Assembly: GCA_015075005.1 (NCBI GenBank)
Contig: JABTVC010000001.1
Span: forward strand, 1,054,001-1,118,000
Source: Planctomycetia bacterium
Lineage (GTDB): Bacteria; Planctomycetota; Brocadiia; Brocadiales; Brocadiaceae
Direction of reading: 5' to 3'
DNA: 64,000 nucleotides
Shown here: positions 47,443-57,065 of the stretch, piece after piece
Layout: every line of letters begins with the position of its first letter
Numbering within the stretch: position 1 is the first letter of the stretch
Notes under the pieces: model-generated
The model's input: only the letters and a program-made list of their open reading frames with translations
Database searches by the model: none
Told to the model about the DNA's origin: nothing
Program-made: the position numbers and the translations under genes

Positions 47443-48417
47443 TAAAATAGATATAGATGCCCGTGATGCTTCCAATTATGGTGCCAATAATAATCAGATC
47501 GGTTTTAAGTACAAGAATGGAGTAATACGCCTCTTTCACATCTATTTCTATTAAGAGTACCCACGTGACATCTTTCAGATTATCGAGCGGTGTATAGGCG
47601 CTAAGTACAGGGATATTTCGATAGTCCTTTACAATTTTGATATCGGTGTTTCCACGAAGTGCATCTTGCACGGCCTTTGTATTGAGTTCGAGTTTTAGAA
47701 TGGTATTTTGAGTCAAAAACTTCGATTTAGATCGCATAAAGTGGTCTTCACCTACGATATAAATCTCACCAGTCTCCCCCAGCCCGTCTCTCTGGGATAA
47801 GAAGGCATCAATCGCAGAATAGGGTAATTCTGCAACAATGACACCTAAAAGCCTGTTGGTCGTATCATATACCATGTACGCTCCATAAGTATAAAGTCTT
47901 TTGACTCTTCACACCAGGTTAAATCAGAGAATTTCGCATTATTGAGTCCCTCCTTAAATAGCTCTCCAATACTAAATGAACTGTATTCTCCGGTGTTCAA
48001 ATTGGTCCCGATATATTCGTCCCTTTTGACTCCAAAGACGACATTTCCGTCAATATCTATTAAGAATATATTACTATAGCCGTGTTGTCTGAGGAAGTGC
48101 TCAAGGAGGGGGCCATAATAGGTATCTACCTGTTTGTAAGCAGAGTTATCAAACCCTCCTGACTTAAAGGCATTTGCGAACCGTGGCAGACTTTGAACAA
48201 CCAGGGGGTTTTTCGAGAGTATATGGATATCTCCGTATCTTTCATGGAAAAAGTTTTGAATTTGTAATTTTTTAATTTCTCGGATGGAAATCAGGTGATT
48301 CGCAAACTCATTTTTTAAAGCAGGAACAAGGGTTTTATACGTTAATGGCCCCATGATAACTAAAAAGGTAAAGATAGCAATGCCCGACGCAATGAGAATT
48401 CTACGAATAGGTTTCAA
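47396..48417 (-). CDS. dCache-type membrane sensor domain protein, frameshifted and lacking an output domain
   Basis: Two minus-strand frames make one protein of about 340 residues. From 48417 there is an N-terminal membrane helix (IRRILIASGIAIFTFLVIMGPLTY), then the first half of a double Cache domain ending at SDLTWCEESKDF. The frame shifts near 47875 and continues as YMVYDTTNRLLGVIVAELPYSAID, ending with a second membrane helix (LIIIGTIIGSITGIYIYFIIRK). Such domains sense small molecules outside the cytoplasm and normally feed a kinase or chemotaxis domain. Here the protein stops about 15 residues after the second helix, so no output domain exists. Either the gene is a truncated remnant or an additional frameshift hides the end. 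Confidence 0.75.
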
Positions 48418-48497
48418 GGTAAGAATTCAAGCTCTTGTAGATACTTGCCCCCGATATATAGAGAAAGTAAAATTAAAATAATGTTGCGATAACATTA

Positions 48498-48543
48498 TAT
48501 TAGTACAAGATAATACAAAATATTAGTACAAGATAATACAAAT
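48498..48543. repeat. Tandem duplication of a 23-bp unit
   Basis: Bases 48498-48520 and 48521-48543 are identical except for the last position. The unit begins TATTAGTACAAGATAATAC. It lies 80 bp upstream of the dCache gene (minus strand) and could contain a binding site for its regulator or be a slippage duplication. Confidence 0.85.
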
Positions 48544-48614
48544 AAATTTTATTTTGTCAAGTTTATTGACAGTTTGATTGATACATTATTCTGTAAATAC
48601 TTCAAGGTAAACAA

Positions 48615-48650
48615 AAAGCCCCAATATCTTTTTACAGATATTGGGGCTTT
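48615..48650 (-). terminator. Rho-independent terminator after the cold-shock gene
   Basis: A perfect 15-bp stem joins 48615-48629 (AAAGCCCCAATATCT) to 48636-48650 (AGATATTGGGGCTTT) with a 6-base loop. On the minus strand it is followed by TTTTTGTTT. It lies 110 bp after the cold-shock stop codon. Confidence 0.85.
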
Positions 48651-48759
48651 CACGTCGCAATTATAACGATAAGTTAAGTGACTACTCCATATTTTTAAAC
48701 ACCATAAACTCTTGCAATTGATTATTCTTTAAAATATAAGAGTGCGCTTTTTAATAACC

Positions 48760-48960
48760 TTATAATTTGACTACGTTTGTGGCCTTGTAGCCCTTCTGGT
48801 CCTTTATAACCTCGAACTCGACCTTATCTCCCTCTGCAAGGGTTCTAAACCCCTCACCCTGGATAGAAGTCTGATGTACGAAAACATCATCACCGTTATC
48901 CTGGGAAATAAAACCGAAGCCCTTCTTGTCGTTGAACCATTTCACGGATCCATTTGCCAT
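48760..48960 (-). CDS. cspA: Cold-shock protein (CspA family)
   Basis: This 66-residue single-stranded nucleic acid-binding OB-fold protein contains RNP1 as KGFGFI and RNP2 as VFVHQT. The start is ATG 48960 ([16 protein letters not shown]). It is preceded by AGGGGGTGATTT, a very strong ribosome site, and the upstream in-frame codons are not part of the family. Such proteins act as RNA chaperones. Few CSPs in this size range are missed by sequence; confidence is high. It has its own terminator and a long upstream region, fitting an independently regulated gene. Confidence 0.96.
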   Translation of the reverse strand: MANGSVKWFNDKKGFGFISQDNGDDVFVHQTSIQGEGFRTLAEGDKVEFEVIKDQKGYKATNVVKL

Positions 48961-49415
48961 ACTTAAATCACCCCCTTTTACATGAACAAAATTAAAAAAA
49001 TAAAAAAAGACCACAAAGTTGTAACCTTGTAGCCTTAATATAACGCGAATATATAGTACGACTTTACAATACAACTAAACGACATGAAAAAATAGTATCA
49101 GATATTGTGTAACAAAGCAAAGAATAAATAAAATAAATATTTGGTTCTCTCAAATACCATCGTCCATCTGTCAAATAATTGCTTATCGTCAGGACGACGC
49201 CATAGAACGATTTCGTGAAGGAAAAGATTGGTAATTAGTTGCTGGTTGACTATAATCTCATGAAGCAGGTTGTTTTTTGTTCCCGATATAAACTCTTAGT
49301 CTAAACCTTTACGATAGAGGGTGCGGATAACATTTTTATCATAGGTTTGCTAAGAGCGGTCATAATAACCGGGATATAAAAGATTTATTCTCTAAATTAA
49401 GGAGGAGTATGTGTC
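48961..49415. other. Divergent intergenic region between cspA and dsbD
   Basis: These 455 bp hold the upstream regions of two divergent genes and no supported gene. AT-rich stretches are seen but no promoter I can place with confidence. The dsbD ribosome site AAGGAGGAG is clear just before 49416. The approximately 100 bp next to cspA may be its leader. Confidence 0.4.
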
Positions 49416-51248
49416 ATGAAAACGGGGTTTCTTAACAAAGGGTTGTTTATTATATTTTATATCCTACTCTTATTTCCTCAAATTACCTTTGGAGAAAGTT
49501 CTCCATTTGCAGTAAAGGTGACTTCTTTAAAGGATCGGGTCCCTGCCGGGGACATTATTCCTTTGGTCGCCACCATTACTATAGCCCCTAATCATCGTGT
49601 TTATAAGGATCAAATAAAGTTAGAAAGCGCAGAGCCTGAGCGATTCATTGTGACTTCAACCGAGCTTCCTGCAGGAAAGGTAAAGTACGATCCATTCCTC
49701 GAGGAAGAGGTGGAAAATTACGAAGGGCAGGTGGAGGTAAAGTTGTTCGTTCAGGTATCAAAGGACGTTTCCGCAGGCCAACATAATATAAATCTCAGGG
49801 TGCACTATCAGGGGTGTTCGGATAAAATCTGCTTTATCCCTAAGGTTGAGGAGTTTCTCATACCAGTACAGGTCGAATCTGCTGACTGGGGCATTTCGGT
49901 GGCGCAACCGGAAGATAATCTACCTCAACGAGTTTTAAAATCTGAAAAAAAAGCCGAGGCAAGTGGTTTTCAAAAGACTCTCGAAAGCAAGGGGATTTTT
50001 GTAAGCCTTGTTCTTGTCTTTTTAGCAGGGGTAGGATTAAGCTTCACTCCCTGCGTATACCCCATGATTCCTATTACTGTGGCGATAATTGGCGGCCAGG
50101 CGGCAGGTGACCGGACTACAGTGAGGAAACCGATGGCGGCCTTCTTCCTTTCGTTGATTTATGTCCTTGGCATATCCATCGTATACTCAGCCATGGGTGT
50201 GGCTGCGGCTTCTACCGGGGCATTGTTTGGCGCAGCCTTGCAAAGTCCATGGGTTATTGGTTTTGTAGTGGCAGTTTTTATTGGGCTTGCCCTAAGTATG
50301 TTCGGTGTGTATTACTTGCGGGTTCCGTCTTTCATATCAGATCGATTGGGGACAAAGACAGGAAAGGGTTTTGTTGGGGTCTTTGTTATGGGATTGGTTT
50401 CCGGAATTGTGGCTTCTCCGTGTATTGGCCCTGCCCTGGCCAGCCTGTTAGTTTATATTGCAAGTACGGGTAACAAATTTTTGGGGTTCTGGCTGCTCTT
50501 TGTCTTTGCCTGGGGATTGGGTGTTCTGCTCATTGTGTTAGGGACATTTTCCGGAGTCATAAAGGCCCTTCCAAAATCAGGCATATGGATGGAAACGGTG
50601 GAAAGGATATTTGGACTTCTTTTAATCGGTGCAGCACTTTATTATGTCAGGTACATAATCCCGGAGGGGGCATTTGTAACCATTCTGGGGCTGTTTTTGA
50701 TTGTCACGGCGGTATTTTCTGGTGGATTTGATCAACTGACTCACGAGAGTACTGCCTTTCAGCGTGCCAAAAGAGCTTTCGGAATTATCGCATTTATCTT
50801 TGGGACATACTTTCTGGCGGGGCATCTCTTGATTAAAGGTTTCATTTTACCCCCATTCTCGACCACAGGTTCCAATCAGTCTGCAGCAGTGCAGGAGAAG
50901 ATCGATTGGGTTTTAAATGAGGATGAAGGACTCAGACAGGCGAAGGCTGGAGGTAAGATGGCAGCAATTGATTTTTGGGCAGAATGGTGTGCAGCCTGTA
51001 AGGAATTTGAAAAGTTTACGTATGCAGACCCTGAGGTTATAAAGGAATCAAGAAGATTTGTTAATATTAAGATTGATTGTACCAATGCCAACGACCCGAA
51101 AGTTAAACAACTTTGGGATAAGTATGGAGTTGTGGGTTTGCCTACCATTGTTTTTATTAACAAGGATGGGACGATAGCAAGGGATAAAACTATAACGGGT
51201 TTTATCAATGCCAGGGAGTTTCTCCATATTTTAAAAGACCTGGAGTAG
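49416..51248 (+). CDS. dsbD: Thiol:disulfide interchange protein DsbD
   Basis: The 610-residue membrane protein moves electrons from cytoplasmic thioredoxin to the outside to keep cysteines reduced, which c-type cytochrome maturation needs. It has a signal peptide (1-26). The N-terminal DsbD-alpha domain has its cysteine pair in YQGCSDKICFIP. The core has about eight membrane helices with the cysteine pair FTPCVYP and SPCIGPALA, and the C-terminal thioredoxin-like domain has the active site WAEWCAACKEF. All three domains and their cysteine pairs are present. The gene stands alone, flanked by AT-rich spacers. Confidence 0.95.
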   Translation: MKTGFLNKGLFIIFYILLLFPQITFGESSPFAVKVTSLKDRVPAGDIIPLVATITIAPNHRVYKDQIKLESAEPERFIVTSTELPAGKVKYDPFLEEEVENYEGQVEVKLFVQVSKDVSAGQHNINLRVHYQGCSDKICFIPKVEEFLIPVQVESADWGISVAQPEDNLPQRVLKSEKKAEASGFQKTLESKGIFVSLVLVFLAGVGLSFTPCVYPMIPITVAIIGGQAAGDRTTVRKPMAAFFLSLIYVLGISIVYSAMGVAAASTGALFGAALQSPWVIGFVVAVFIGLALSMFGVYYLRVPSFISDRLGTKTGKGFVGVFVMGLVSGIVASPCIGPALASLLVYIASTGNKFLGFWLLFVFAWGLGVLLIVLGTFSGVIKALPKSGIWMETVERIFGLLLIGAALYYVRYIIPEGAFVTILGLFLIVTAVFSGGFDQLTHESTAFQRAKRAFGIIAFIFGTYFLAGHLLIKGFILPPFSTTGSNQSAAVQEKIDWVLNEDEGLRQAKAGGKMAAIDFWAEWCAACKEFEKFTYADPEVIKESRRFVNIKIDCTNANDPKVKQLWDKYGVVGLPTIVFINKDGTIARDKTITGFINAREFLHILKDLE

Positions 51249-51623
51249 TGTTACATGAAACGTTACAAAGCAGACTGAGAAACAACCTGCTTCAGATTTT
51301 GAAAAAAAGGTGAGTTTGTGCGTGCCGGTGGGAAAAACCATAACGTAAAAATGGTATAATTACGAAATATTTTCAAGCCTTAATAATTTTTTTCATTTGT
51401 TTTTTTTTAAAGTTGTGTAATTTATTTACTCAACACATTATTTATTAAATGTTATTGAGTATATTCCGAAAATACTACCGTGTTACTTAAATACGGAAAT
51501 ACGGATGAATTCTAATAAACTTTTTTAATTTTGTAAGAATAAAACTTGATTATTGCTTGTCATCGATATAATATGTTGTTTTTTATAAAATAATACCGTA
51601 AAAATATTGTGTAAAATTTATCC
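51249..51623. other. AT-rich spacer between dsbD and the mla operon
   Basis: There is no gene. The last 200 bp are extremely AT-rich and probably carry the mla promoter, but no -35/-10 pair can be fixed. No terminator with a convincing stem is seen after dsbD. Confidence 0.4.
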
Positions 51624-52406
51624 ATGAGCCTGATATTTGTTCCATTTAGAATACTGGGGGGTATTCCCCTTGGATTCATAAGAGAATTAGGAAGGATGGC
51701 ATGCTTTCTTGCGGTATCCTTCTATTGGATGGCATTTCCGCCATACTTACTACGAAGAATAATTAAGCAAATTAATTTTATTGGTGTAAAGACTACATTC
51801 GTTATCGTGCTGACGGGTTTATTTATTGGGATGGTTCTGGCGTTGCAGAGTTATTATGCCTTAGTCAAATTTGGCGCTGAAGCAAGTCTTGGCCCCGTGG
51901 TGGCGCTGTCATTGATACGGGAGTTGGGACCTGTTATTTCTGCTTTGATGGCGACCGGATGCGCAGGTTCTGCGTTAACGGCACAGATAGGGATTATGAG
52001 AATAACCGAGCAAATTGATGCCCTTGATGCTATGGCCTTAAATCCATACAAGTATCTGATCATTCCCAATTTGATAGCAGGCATTATATCAATCCCTCTC
52101 TTAAATGCAATTGTTGTCGTAGTGGGCATTTTTGGTGGATATGCTGTAGGAATAGGACTTATGGGCTTAAACAGCGGAACCTATTTTGGTGGGATTAGTG
52201 ATTTTGTTAAAATGAAAGATATCCTGGGTGGTTTATACAAATCTTTAAGCTTCGGGGTCTTGATAGCCTGGATAAGCTGTTACAAGGGTTATAATGCGGG
52301 CCATGGGGCAGAAGGCGTAAGTAAGGCAACCATTCAGGCTGTGGTGCTTTCATCGGTTCTTATCCTCGTGTGGGATTACTTTCTGACCTCAGTATTAACA
52401 ACCTAA
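51624..52406 (+). CDS. mlaE: Phospholipid transport ABC permease MlaE
   Basis: The 260-residue inner-membrane permease belongs to the MlaE/DUF140 family and has about five helices. Recognisable segments are FIGMVLALQSYYALVKFGAE, LSLIRELGPVISALMATGCAGSALTAQIG and MRITEQIDALDAMALNPYKYLIIPN. It works with MlaF, MlaD and MlaC to move phospholipids between the inner and outer membranes and keep the outer leaflet asymmetric. It is the first gene of a five-gene run mlaEFDCA. The start at 51624 has no strong ribosome site. Confidence 0.93.
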   Translation: MSLIFVPFRILGGIPLGFIRELGRMACFLAVSFYWMAFPPYLLRRIIKQINFIGVKTTFVIVLTGLFIGMVLALQSYYALVKFGAEASLGPVVALSLIRELGPVISALMATGCAGSALTAQIGIMRITEQIDALDAMALNPYKYLIIPNLIAGIISIPLLNAIVVVVGIFGGYAVGIGLMGLNSGTYFGGISDFVKMKDILGGLYKSLSFGVLIAWISCYKGYNAGHGAEGVSKATIQAVVLSSVLILVWDYFLTSVLTT

Positions 52407-52415
52407 TGAATTTCT

Positions 52416-53162
52416 ATGATTAATGTTGTTGACGTTTACAAAAGTTTTAACGGTCATAAGGTATTACGAGGAATTAATTTAACGGTAAAGGATGGTCAAT
52501 CCATGGCCCTGATCGGAGGTAGTGGTCAGGGGAAATCCATTTTACTAAAACATATCATTGGTCTCATAAAACCAGATCAAGGCAAGGTATTAATAGATAA
52601 TCAGGACATTGGCAGGCTTCGAGGAAAATTACTGAAACAATTAAAAGAACGATTTGGCGTTGTTTTTCAGGGTGGCGCTCTCTTCGATTCCCTTACAGTT
52701 TTTGAAAATGTGGCATTCCCTCTCAGGGAAAAGACCAGACTAAAAGATTCGGCAATTTCTGATAAGGTATATAACGAATTAACCAGAGTAAGACTATCAG
52801 GTGCGGAGGATAAATATCCATCCGAAATAAGCGGTGGTATGAAAAAACGAGCTGCCCTTGCCCGCTGCCTTATTATGGAACCACAGATAGTTCTCTTTGA
52901 CGAACCAACAGCAGGACTTGACCCCTTAACAGAAAAGGCGATACATAAACTGATCCAAGATTGTCAGAAAAATCTGAATTTTACGTCTATCATTGTTACC
53001 CACGAGATTCCGGCAATTTTTTCTATTGTAGATCGCGTTGCCATGTTATTTGAAGGGAAAATTATTGCCGAAGGTACTCCTGATGAAATACAGGCGTCAA
53101 TGGATCCCATAGTGCACCAGTTTATTCACGGCGAATTGGAAGGCCCTATTTCTATACAATAA
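52416..53162 (+). CDS. mlaF: Phospholipid transport ABC ATPase MlaF
   Basis: The 248-residue cytoplasmic ATPase powers the Mla transporter. Walker A is GGSGQGKSILLKH, the signature motif is EISGGMKKRAALARCL (ISGGM for LSGGQ, usual in MlaF), and Walker B is VLFDEPTAGLDP. The switch histidine lies in IIVTHEIPA. It lies 9 bp after mlaE. Confidence 0.95.
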   Translation: MINVVDVYKSFNGHKVLRGINLTVKDGQSMALIGGSGQGKSILLKHIIGLIKPDQGKVLIDNQDIGRLRGKLLKQLKERFGVVFQGGALFDSLTVFENVAFPLREKTRLKDSAISDKVYNELTRVRLSGAEDKYPSEISGGMKKRAALARCLIMEPQIVLFDEPTAGLDPLTEKAIHKLIQDCQKNLNFTSIIVTHEIPAIFSIVDRVAMLFEGKIIAEGTPDEIQASMDPIVHQFIHGELEGPISIQ

Positions 53163-53191
53163 ATGTTTCAAGATGAAAAGGCGATAAAATA

Positions 53192-53644
53192 ATGAAGAAA
53201 TACAGTGTTGAAGTAGTTGTAGGTATCTTTGTTTTTTTTGGTTTACTGTGCCTGGCTTATATATCAGTAAAGTTTGGGAAGCTTGACCTGATTGGTAACC
53301 AGTATTATCCTGTAAAAGCCGTCTTCACCACCGTGAAAGGACTCAGAAAGGACACTGTTGTTGAAATATCGGGGATAGAAGTGGGCAAGGTTGCGGATAT
53401 TAAACTTGATAAGGATAATTATGCTGCAGTGGTTACCCTACGGATTTATGGTGATGTAAAATTACAAGAAGATGCTATTGCCTCTATTCGTACGAAAGGA
53501 CTGCTTGGCGAAAAATATGTAGAAATTATGCCCGGCGGAGCAGATATATTGATCCCTTCGGGGGGTACTTTGCGTGAAACAGAAGCACCTATTGATTTAG
53601 AAAAGTTAATAGGGAATTTTATCTTCGGAAAACTAAAGGAATAA
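53192..53644 (+). CDS. mlaD: MCE-domain lipid-binding protein MlaD
   Basis: The 150-residue protein has one N-terminal membrane helix (VVVGIFVFFGLLCLAYISV) followed by a single MCE domain (VKAVFTTVKGLRKDTVVEIS, GIEVGKVADIKLD, SIRTKGLLGEKYVEIMPGG). MlaD forms the hexameric ring through which lipid passes. Its length is close to the E. coli protein (about 180). It lies 29 bp after mlaF. Confidence 0.92.
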   Translation: MKKYSVEVVVGIFVFFGLLCLAYISVKFGKLDLIGNQYYPVKAVFTTVKGLRKDTVVEISGIEVGKVADIKLDKDNYAAVVTLRIYGDVKLQEDAIASIRTKGLLGEKYVEIMPGGADILIPSGGTLRETEAPIDLEKLIGNFIFGKLKE

Positions 53645-53648
53645 AGAA

Positions 53649-54254
53649 ATGAAAATACAAAGAGTTTTTTTTGTGTCTGTTTTGAGTCTATTTGTCTCGA
53701 TGTATACGTATCCGTTTCTGTGTGCGGCAGAGGAGCCGGGGACGCTCCTCATGAAGACGATAGACAGTGGTCTGTCCGTTCTTAAAGAACCTTCACTCCA
53801 GGGACCGGAAAAGGTACAGGAACGCAGAAAAAGGTTATGGGAAGAGATATCCCCCATTTTTAATTTTAATGAGATGTCTAAGCGGGCGCTAGGTCTGCAC
53901 TGGAAAAAGCGAACAGATACAGAAAAAAAAGAATTTGTGGAATTGTTTACCAATATCCTTAAAGATGCCTATATTGGGAAAACGGATACGTACTCTGGCG
54001 AAAAAATTGTTTTTCTTAAGGAAAAACAGGACGAAAAAAAATATGCAACCGTACAAACCAAAATCATTACGAATACGGGAACGGAAGTGCTGGTGGATTA
54101 TCGCATGCTCTCGAATGATGGGAAATGGACGATTTACGATGTGATTATTGAAGGGGTTAGTCTCGTTAACAATTACCGTAGCCAATTTAATAATATCCTG
54201 ACAAAATCTTCCTTTGCAGACCTCATTCAAAAGATAAAAGATAAAAAAGGTTAA
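53649..54254 (+). CDS. mlaC: Periplasmic phospholipid-binding protein MlaC
   Basis: The 201-residue exported protein of the Ttg2D/MlaC family has a signal peptide (about 1-26, ending CAAEE). Family segments include RRKRLWEEISPIFNFNEMSKRALG, FVELFTNILKDAYIGK, TGTEVLVDYRM and WTIYDVIIEGVSLVNNYRSQF. It carries phospholipid between MlaA and the MlaFED complex. It begins 4 bp after mlaD and is followed at once by mlaA. Confidence 0.93.
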   Translation: MKIQRVFFVSVLSLFVSMYTYPFLCAAEEPGTLLMKTIDSGLSVLKEPSLQGPEKVQERRKRLWEEISPIFNFNEMSKRALGLHWKKRTDTEKKEFVELFTNILKDAYIGKTDTYSGEKIVFLKEKQDEKKYATVQTKIITNTGTEVLVDYRMLSNDGKWTIYDVIIEGVSLVNNYRSQFNNILTKSSFADLIQKIKDKKG

Positions 54255-54319
54255 AGATGGTATTGCGTCTAGACGGAAAATATAATACATACATCGGGAA
54301 ATTATACGGAAGGCAGGCA

Positions 54320-55153
54320 ATGAGAAAATACGCATACGTAACATGGTTTTTTGTTTTGACGTTATTTTTTCCCCTGGCAATTTTATGGGCTGAGAGTATA
54401 TCTGAACGTGTTCCTGTGGTTTCTTCTCTTGAAACGATAAGTGATAGTAAGACGTCAGACAGTGACATACAGAATAAAAATGAAGAGACAGAAGAGCCTG
54501 AGCCAGAAGAAACCGAAGAGATGTCTGAGGTTACTCAGGTTAAAGACCCACTTCAATCCGTTAATAGAGCTATGTTTGCGTTCAATGATAAGGCCTTCCA
54601 TTATTTCTTTAAACCAATATATACCGGATATAATTCAATGATACCCGTACAGGCGCGGGTAAGTGTGAAAAATTTTTATACAAATATCAAAATGCCGATT
54701 AGTTTTTTTAATTGTCTTTTCCAGTCCAATTTTAAAGGCGCAGGTACGGAAATGCTGCGTTTTGTTGTTAATAGTACCATAGGTGTGGGCGGATTTCTTG
54801 ATCCTGCAAAATCAAGATTCCACATCAATAAACAAGAAAGAGACTTTGGCCAGACGCTTGGCAAATACAAAATGGAACCAGGGACTTATTTAGTATTGCC
54901 TTTTCTTGGTCCATCAACATCACGCGATGCTATTGGACTTGCAGGCGATGCGGTTTTAAATCCATTAACCTGGGTTTCTTATTTTTTCCTTACTCCGATA
55001 GAAAGCCTCGGAAATTATACGTATGATTCAGTCAATGACCTTTCTATAGATACAGGCAATACTTACGAGAGCATAACAAAACCTGCAATAGATCCGTATA
55101 TTGCAGTTCAGGATGCTTATATACAAAATAGAAAAAAGAAGGTAAAAGACTAG
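54320..55153 (+). CDS. mlaA: Outer-membrane phospholipid removal protein MlaA (VacJ)
   Basis: The 277-residue protein from ATG 54320 has a signal peptide (MRKYAYVTWFFVLTLFFPLA) and a Glu-rich linker (about 40-75), then the VacJ domain: DPLQSVNRAMFAFNDKAFHY, FKGAGTEMLRFVVNSTIGVGGFLDPA and DFGQTLGKY...GTYLVLPFLGPSTSRD. I preferred 54320 to 54257 because of the ribosome site GGAAGGCAGG and the signal sequence. E. coli MlaA is a lipoprotein, but no lipobox cysteine is seen here (LAILWAES). Having all five mla genes together is strong evidence for a true outer membrane. Confidence 0.93.
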   Translation: MRKYAYVTWFFVLTLFFPLAILWAESISERVPVVSSLETISDSKTSDSDIQNKNEETEEPEPEETEEMSEVTQVKDPLQSVNRAMFAFNDKAFHYFFKPIYTGYNSMIPVQARVSVKNFYTNIKMPISFFNCLFQSNFKGAGTEMLRFVVNSTIGVGGFLDPAKSRFHINKQERDFGQTLGKYKMEPGTYLVLPFLGPSTSRDAIGLAGDAVLNPLTWVSYFFLTPIESLGNYTYDSVNDLSIDTGNTYESITKPAIDPYIAVQDAYIQNRKKKVKD

Positions 55154-55184
55154 GCAGAAGTATGGTGTAACACAGTGAAAAAAA

Positions 55185-55883
55185 TTAAAAATCCGAATCA
55201 GGAGAAGCGTAAGTCTTAGCTTTACTGCCAATTTTATTTTCTGTACCCTGCAAAAGTCTTTTAATGTTTTTTTTGTGACGAAAGATAAGAAGGGCTGAGA
55301 TGAATATTGAAAATAAAGTCAAATAAAGTCCATGGCCAAAAGGGTCTTTGCTAAGGAGTATTAAACATATGACTAAAACAATTGAACTGAGCATAGAGCC
55401 TAATGATATATAACGGAAAAGATACACCACCAAGAGCCAAACTGCGGCAGAAATACTGAGTGGAACTGGAGCTAACCACAAAAATACCCCGAAACTCGTT
55501 GCCGCAGCCTTTCCTCCTTTAAAACCAAGGAATAGTGGGAATGTATGGCCACATATAACACCAACCCCACAGAATATCAGCGATAAACCATGCTCGTGGC
55601 CTGCAAAATATTGATCAAAGATAAACAGAGGGAAAAACCCTTTCAGCATATCTAAAATAAATACCCCTATGCCGTAGGGCTTGCCCATAATCCTCGAAAC
55701 ATTTGTGGCCCCAGGATTACCGCTCCCTACTTGTCGAATATCTATACCCTTTATAATCTTAACAATTAAAAAACCGAAAGGGATACTACCGATAAAATAT
55801 GAAATGATTGGACCAAGAATATCGTGTGTTAACACAATTACAACCTTTCTTTTTATAAAAATAGAGTTGGTGACAAAAAACAA
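55185..55883 (-). CDS. plsY: Acyl-phosphate:glycerol-3-phosphate acyltransferase PlsY
   Basis: The 232-residue integral membrane enzyme makes lysophosphatidic acid, the first step of phospholipid synthesis. The three family motifs are present: GSIPFGFLIVK, GSGNPGATNVSRIMG and GHTFPLFLGFKGGKAAATSFGVF. The frame allows an N-terminal extension of about 17 residues before VLTHDILGPIISYF. The true start may be an inner GTG/TTG, as the family usually begins near that point. It converges with mlaA. Confidence 0.92.
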   Translation of the reverse strand: MFFVTNSIFIKRKVVIVLTHDILGPIISYFIGSIPFGFLIVKIIKGIDIRQVGSGNPGATNVSRIMGKPYGIGVFILDMLKGFFPLFIFDQYFAGHEHGLSLIFCGVGVICGHTFPLFLGFKGGKAAATSFGVFLWLAPVPLSISAAVWLLVVYLFRYISLGSMLSSIVLVICLILLSKDPFGHGLYLTLFSIFISALLIFRHKKNIKRLLQGTENKIGSKAKTYASPDSDF

Positions 55884-55972
55884 GCACTTTGCATGGTTTC
55901 AGGGTGCTACTTCGGAACGTGATAGTTGCGATGAACGATTATCAGAGAAATTACAATTCTTTCGTGAGATAT

Positions 55973-56869
55973 CTATGAAAGACCTAATATGCGCCACCAT
56001 AGTTTATGCAGAACATGGTGTGTATAATATTGACGAACATACATTTTCCAATTTTTATCAAGCACATTGCCATATAACATATATGATTTAAAAAACCTGA
56101 TCCTGTCTGCCTTAGAAATCAAACCAGGTTTTTTTTGAGATGGGTTTGTTGTGCTTGACAAGCACCGCAACTTCACTATGGAGCGGTCAAGTCGCAATAG
56201 ATTTTTAATTCTTTGATCAATGGTTAATTTCTTTAAGACAACTGATTTATCGAGGTCAATTATATACGCATGGAACCCGCCGTTAGAAGCTCTTTTCAAG
56301 AGTATATTCTTGAGATGGAGATCTGCGTGATATATACCTGCATCGTGCATGATCCTTATAAGTGTTACGACCGCATGGATTACAGCCTTCTTAGACACTT
56401 GTATGACCTCCGGAGGTGATTCTTTTAGAAATTGGAGGACGTCAACCGCACAGGGTATCTCTTTTGATATAAAGTCTGCCGTATAAAATAAACCCAACCA
56501 TCTCCTTTTTGTGACGGCAACTACTTCAGCCGATGGTACGCCTTTTTGAGAGGCAATTTCGTTTATAGATATCTCATGTAAAGGTCTGTTTTCGTTACAA
56601 AAAACCCCACCAAAAAAGTTACCAAATAATCCACCGTGTTTGTAGTTTCTGATAATAAACCTTTCTTTGCTGTTTTCTGTGGCAGGAATAGACAAATAAG
56701 AACTCCTTCCTGTTTTCATGTTCGTAGTGTCGCTGTTCCTATTCTGAAAAAATTCCTTGTCAAAAACCATGCGCAGGATAATTTCTTTATACACGTCTTT
56801 TACAAATAGAGTAGTATCTCCTTTTTTAACTATTGAAAAGGCGGGTGGTATTTTGTGTTTATCCGGCAT
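55973..56869 (-). CDS. Lipopolysaccharide kinase-like protein (Kdo/WaaP family)
   Basis: The 298-residue protein kinase-like enzyme has an N-lobe that is only moderately conserved. The catalytic loop is clear: HDAGIYHADLHLKNILLKR, with the HADLH-type motif, followed by the metal motif YIIDLDKSVVLKK. Kinases of this family phosphorylate sugars of the LPS inner core (Kdo or heptose). A heptosyltransferase gene follows on the other strand, which fits a core-oligosaccharide role. The exact substrate is unknown. Confidence 0.82.
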   Translation of the reverse strand: MPDKHKIPPAFSIVKKGDTTLFVKDVYKEIILRMVFDKEFFQNRNSDTTNMKTGRSSYLSIPATENSKERFIIRNYKHGGLFGNFFGGVFCNENRPLHEISINEIASQKGVPSAEVVAVTKRRWLGLFYTADFISKEIPCAVDVLQFLKESPPEVIQVSKKAVIHAVVTLIRIMHDAGIYHADLHLKNILLKRASNGGFHAYIIDLDKSVVLKKLTIDQRIKNLLRLDRSIVKLRCLSSTTNPSQKKPGLISKADRIRFFKSYMLYGNVLDKNWKMYVRQYYTHHVLHKLWWRILGLS

Positions 56870-57065
56870 AATGGGTATTATTATTTAGTGATAAGCGCCA
56901 TTATCAGCACTCAGTTTCCTGGTAATGACATTTGCTCTGAGTCATAATAATTATATATTGGCGCGGGAACTAATACAAACGCAAATTGGATTGTTATTGA
57001 AAATGGGTTTTATAAAGATTATATTAATCTAAGTGCTTAATATAAAATCTGTTAGAGTTTCAAAT

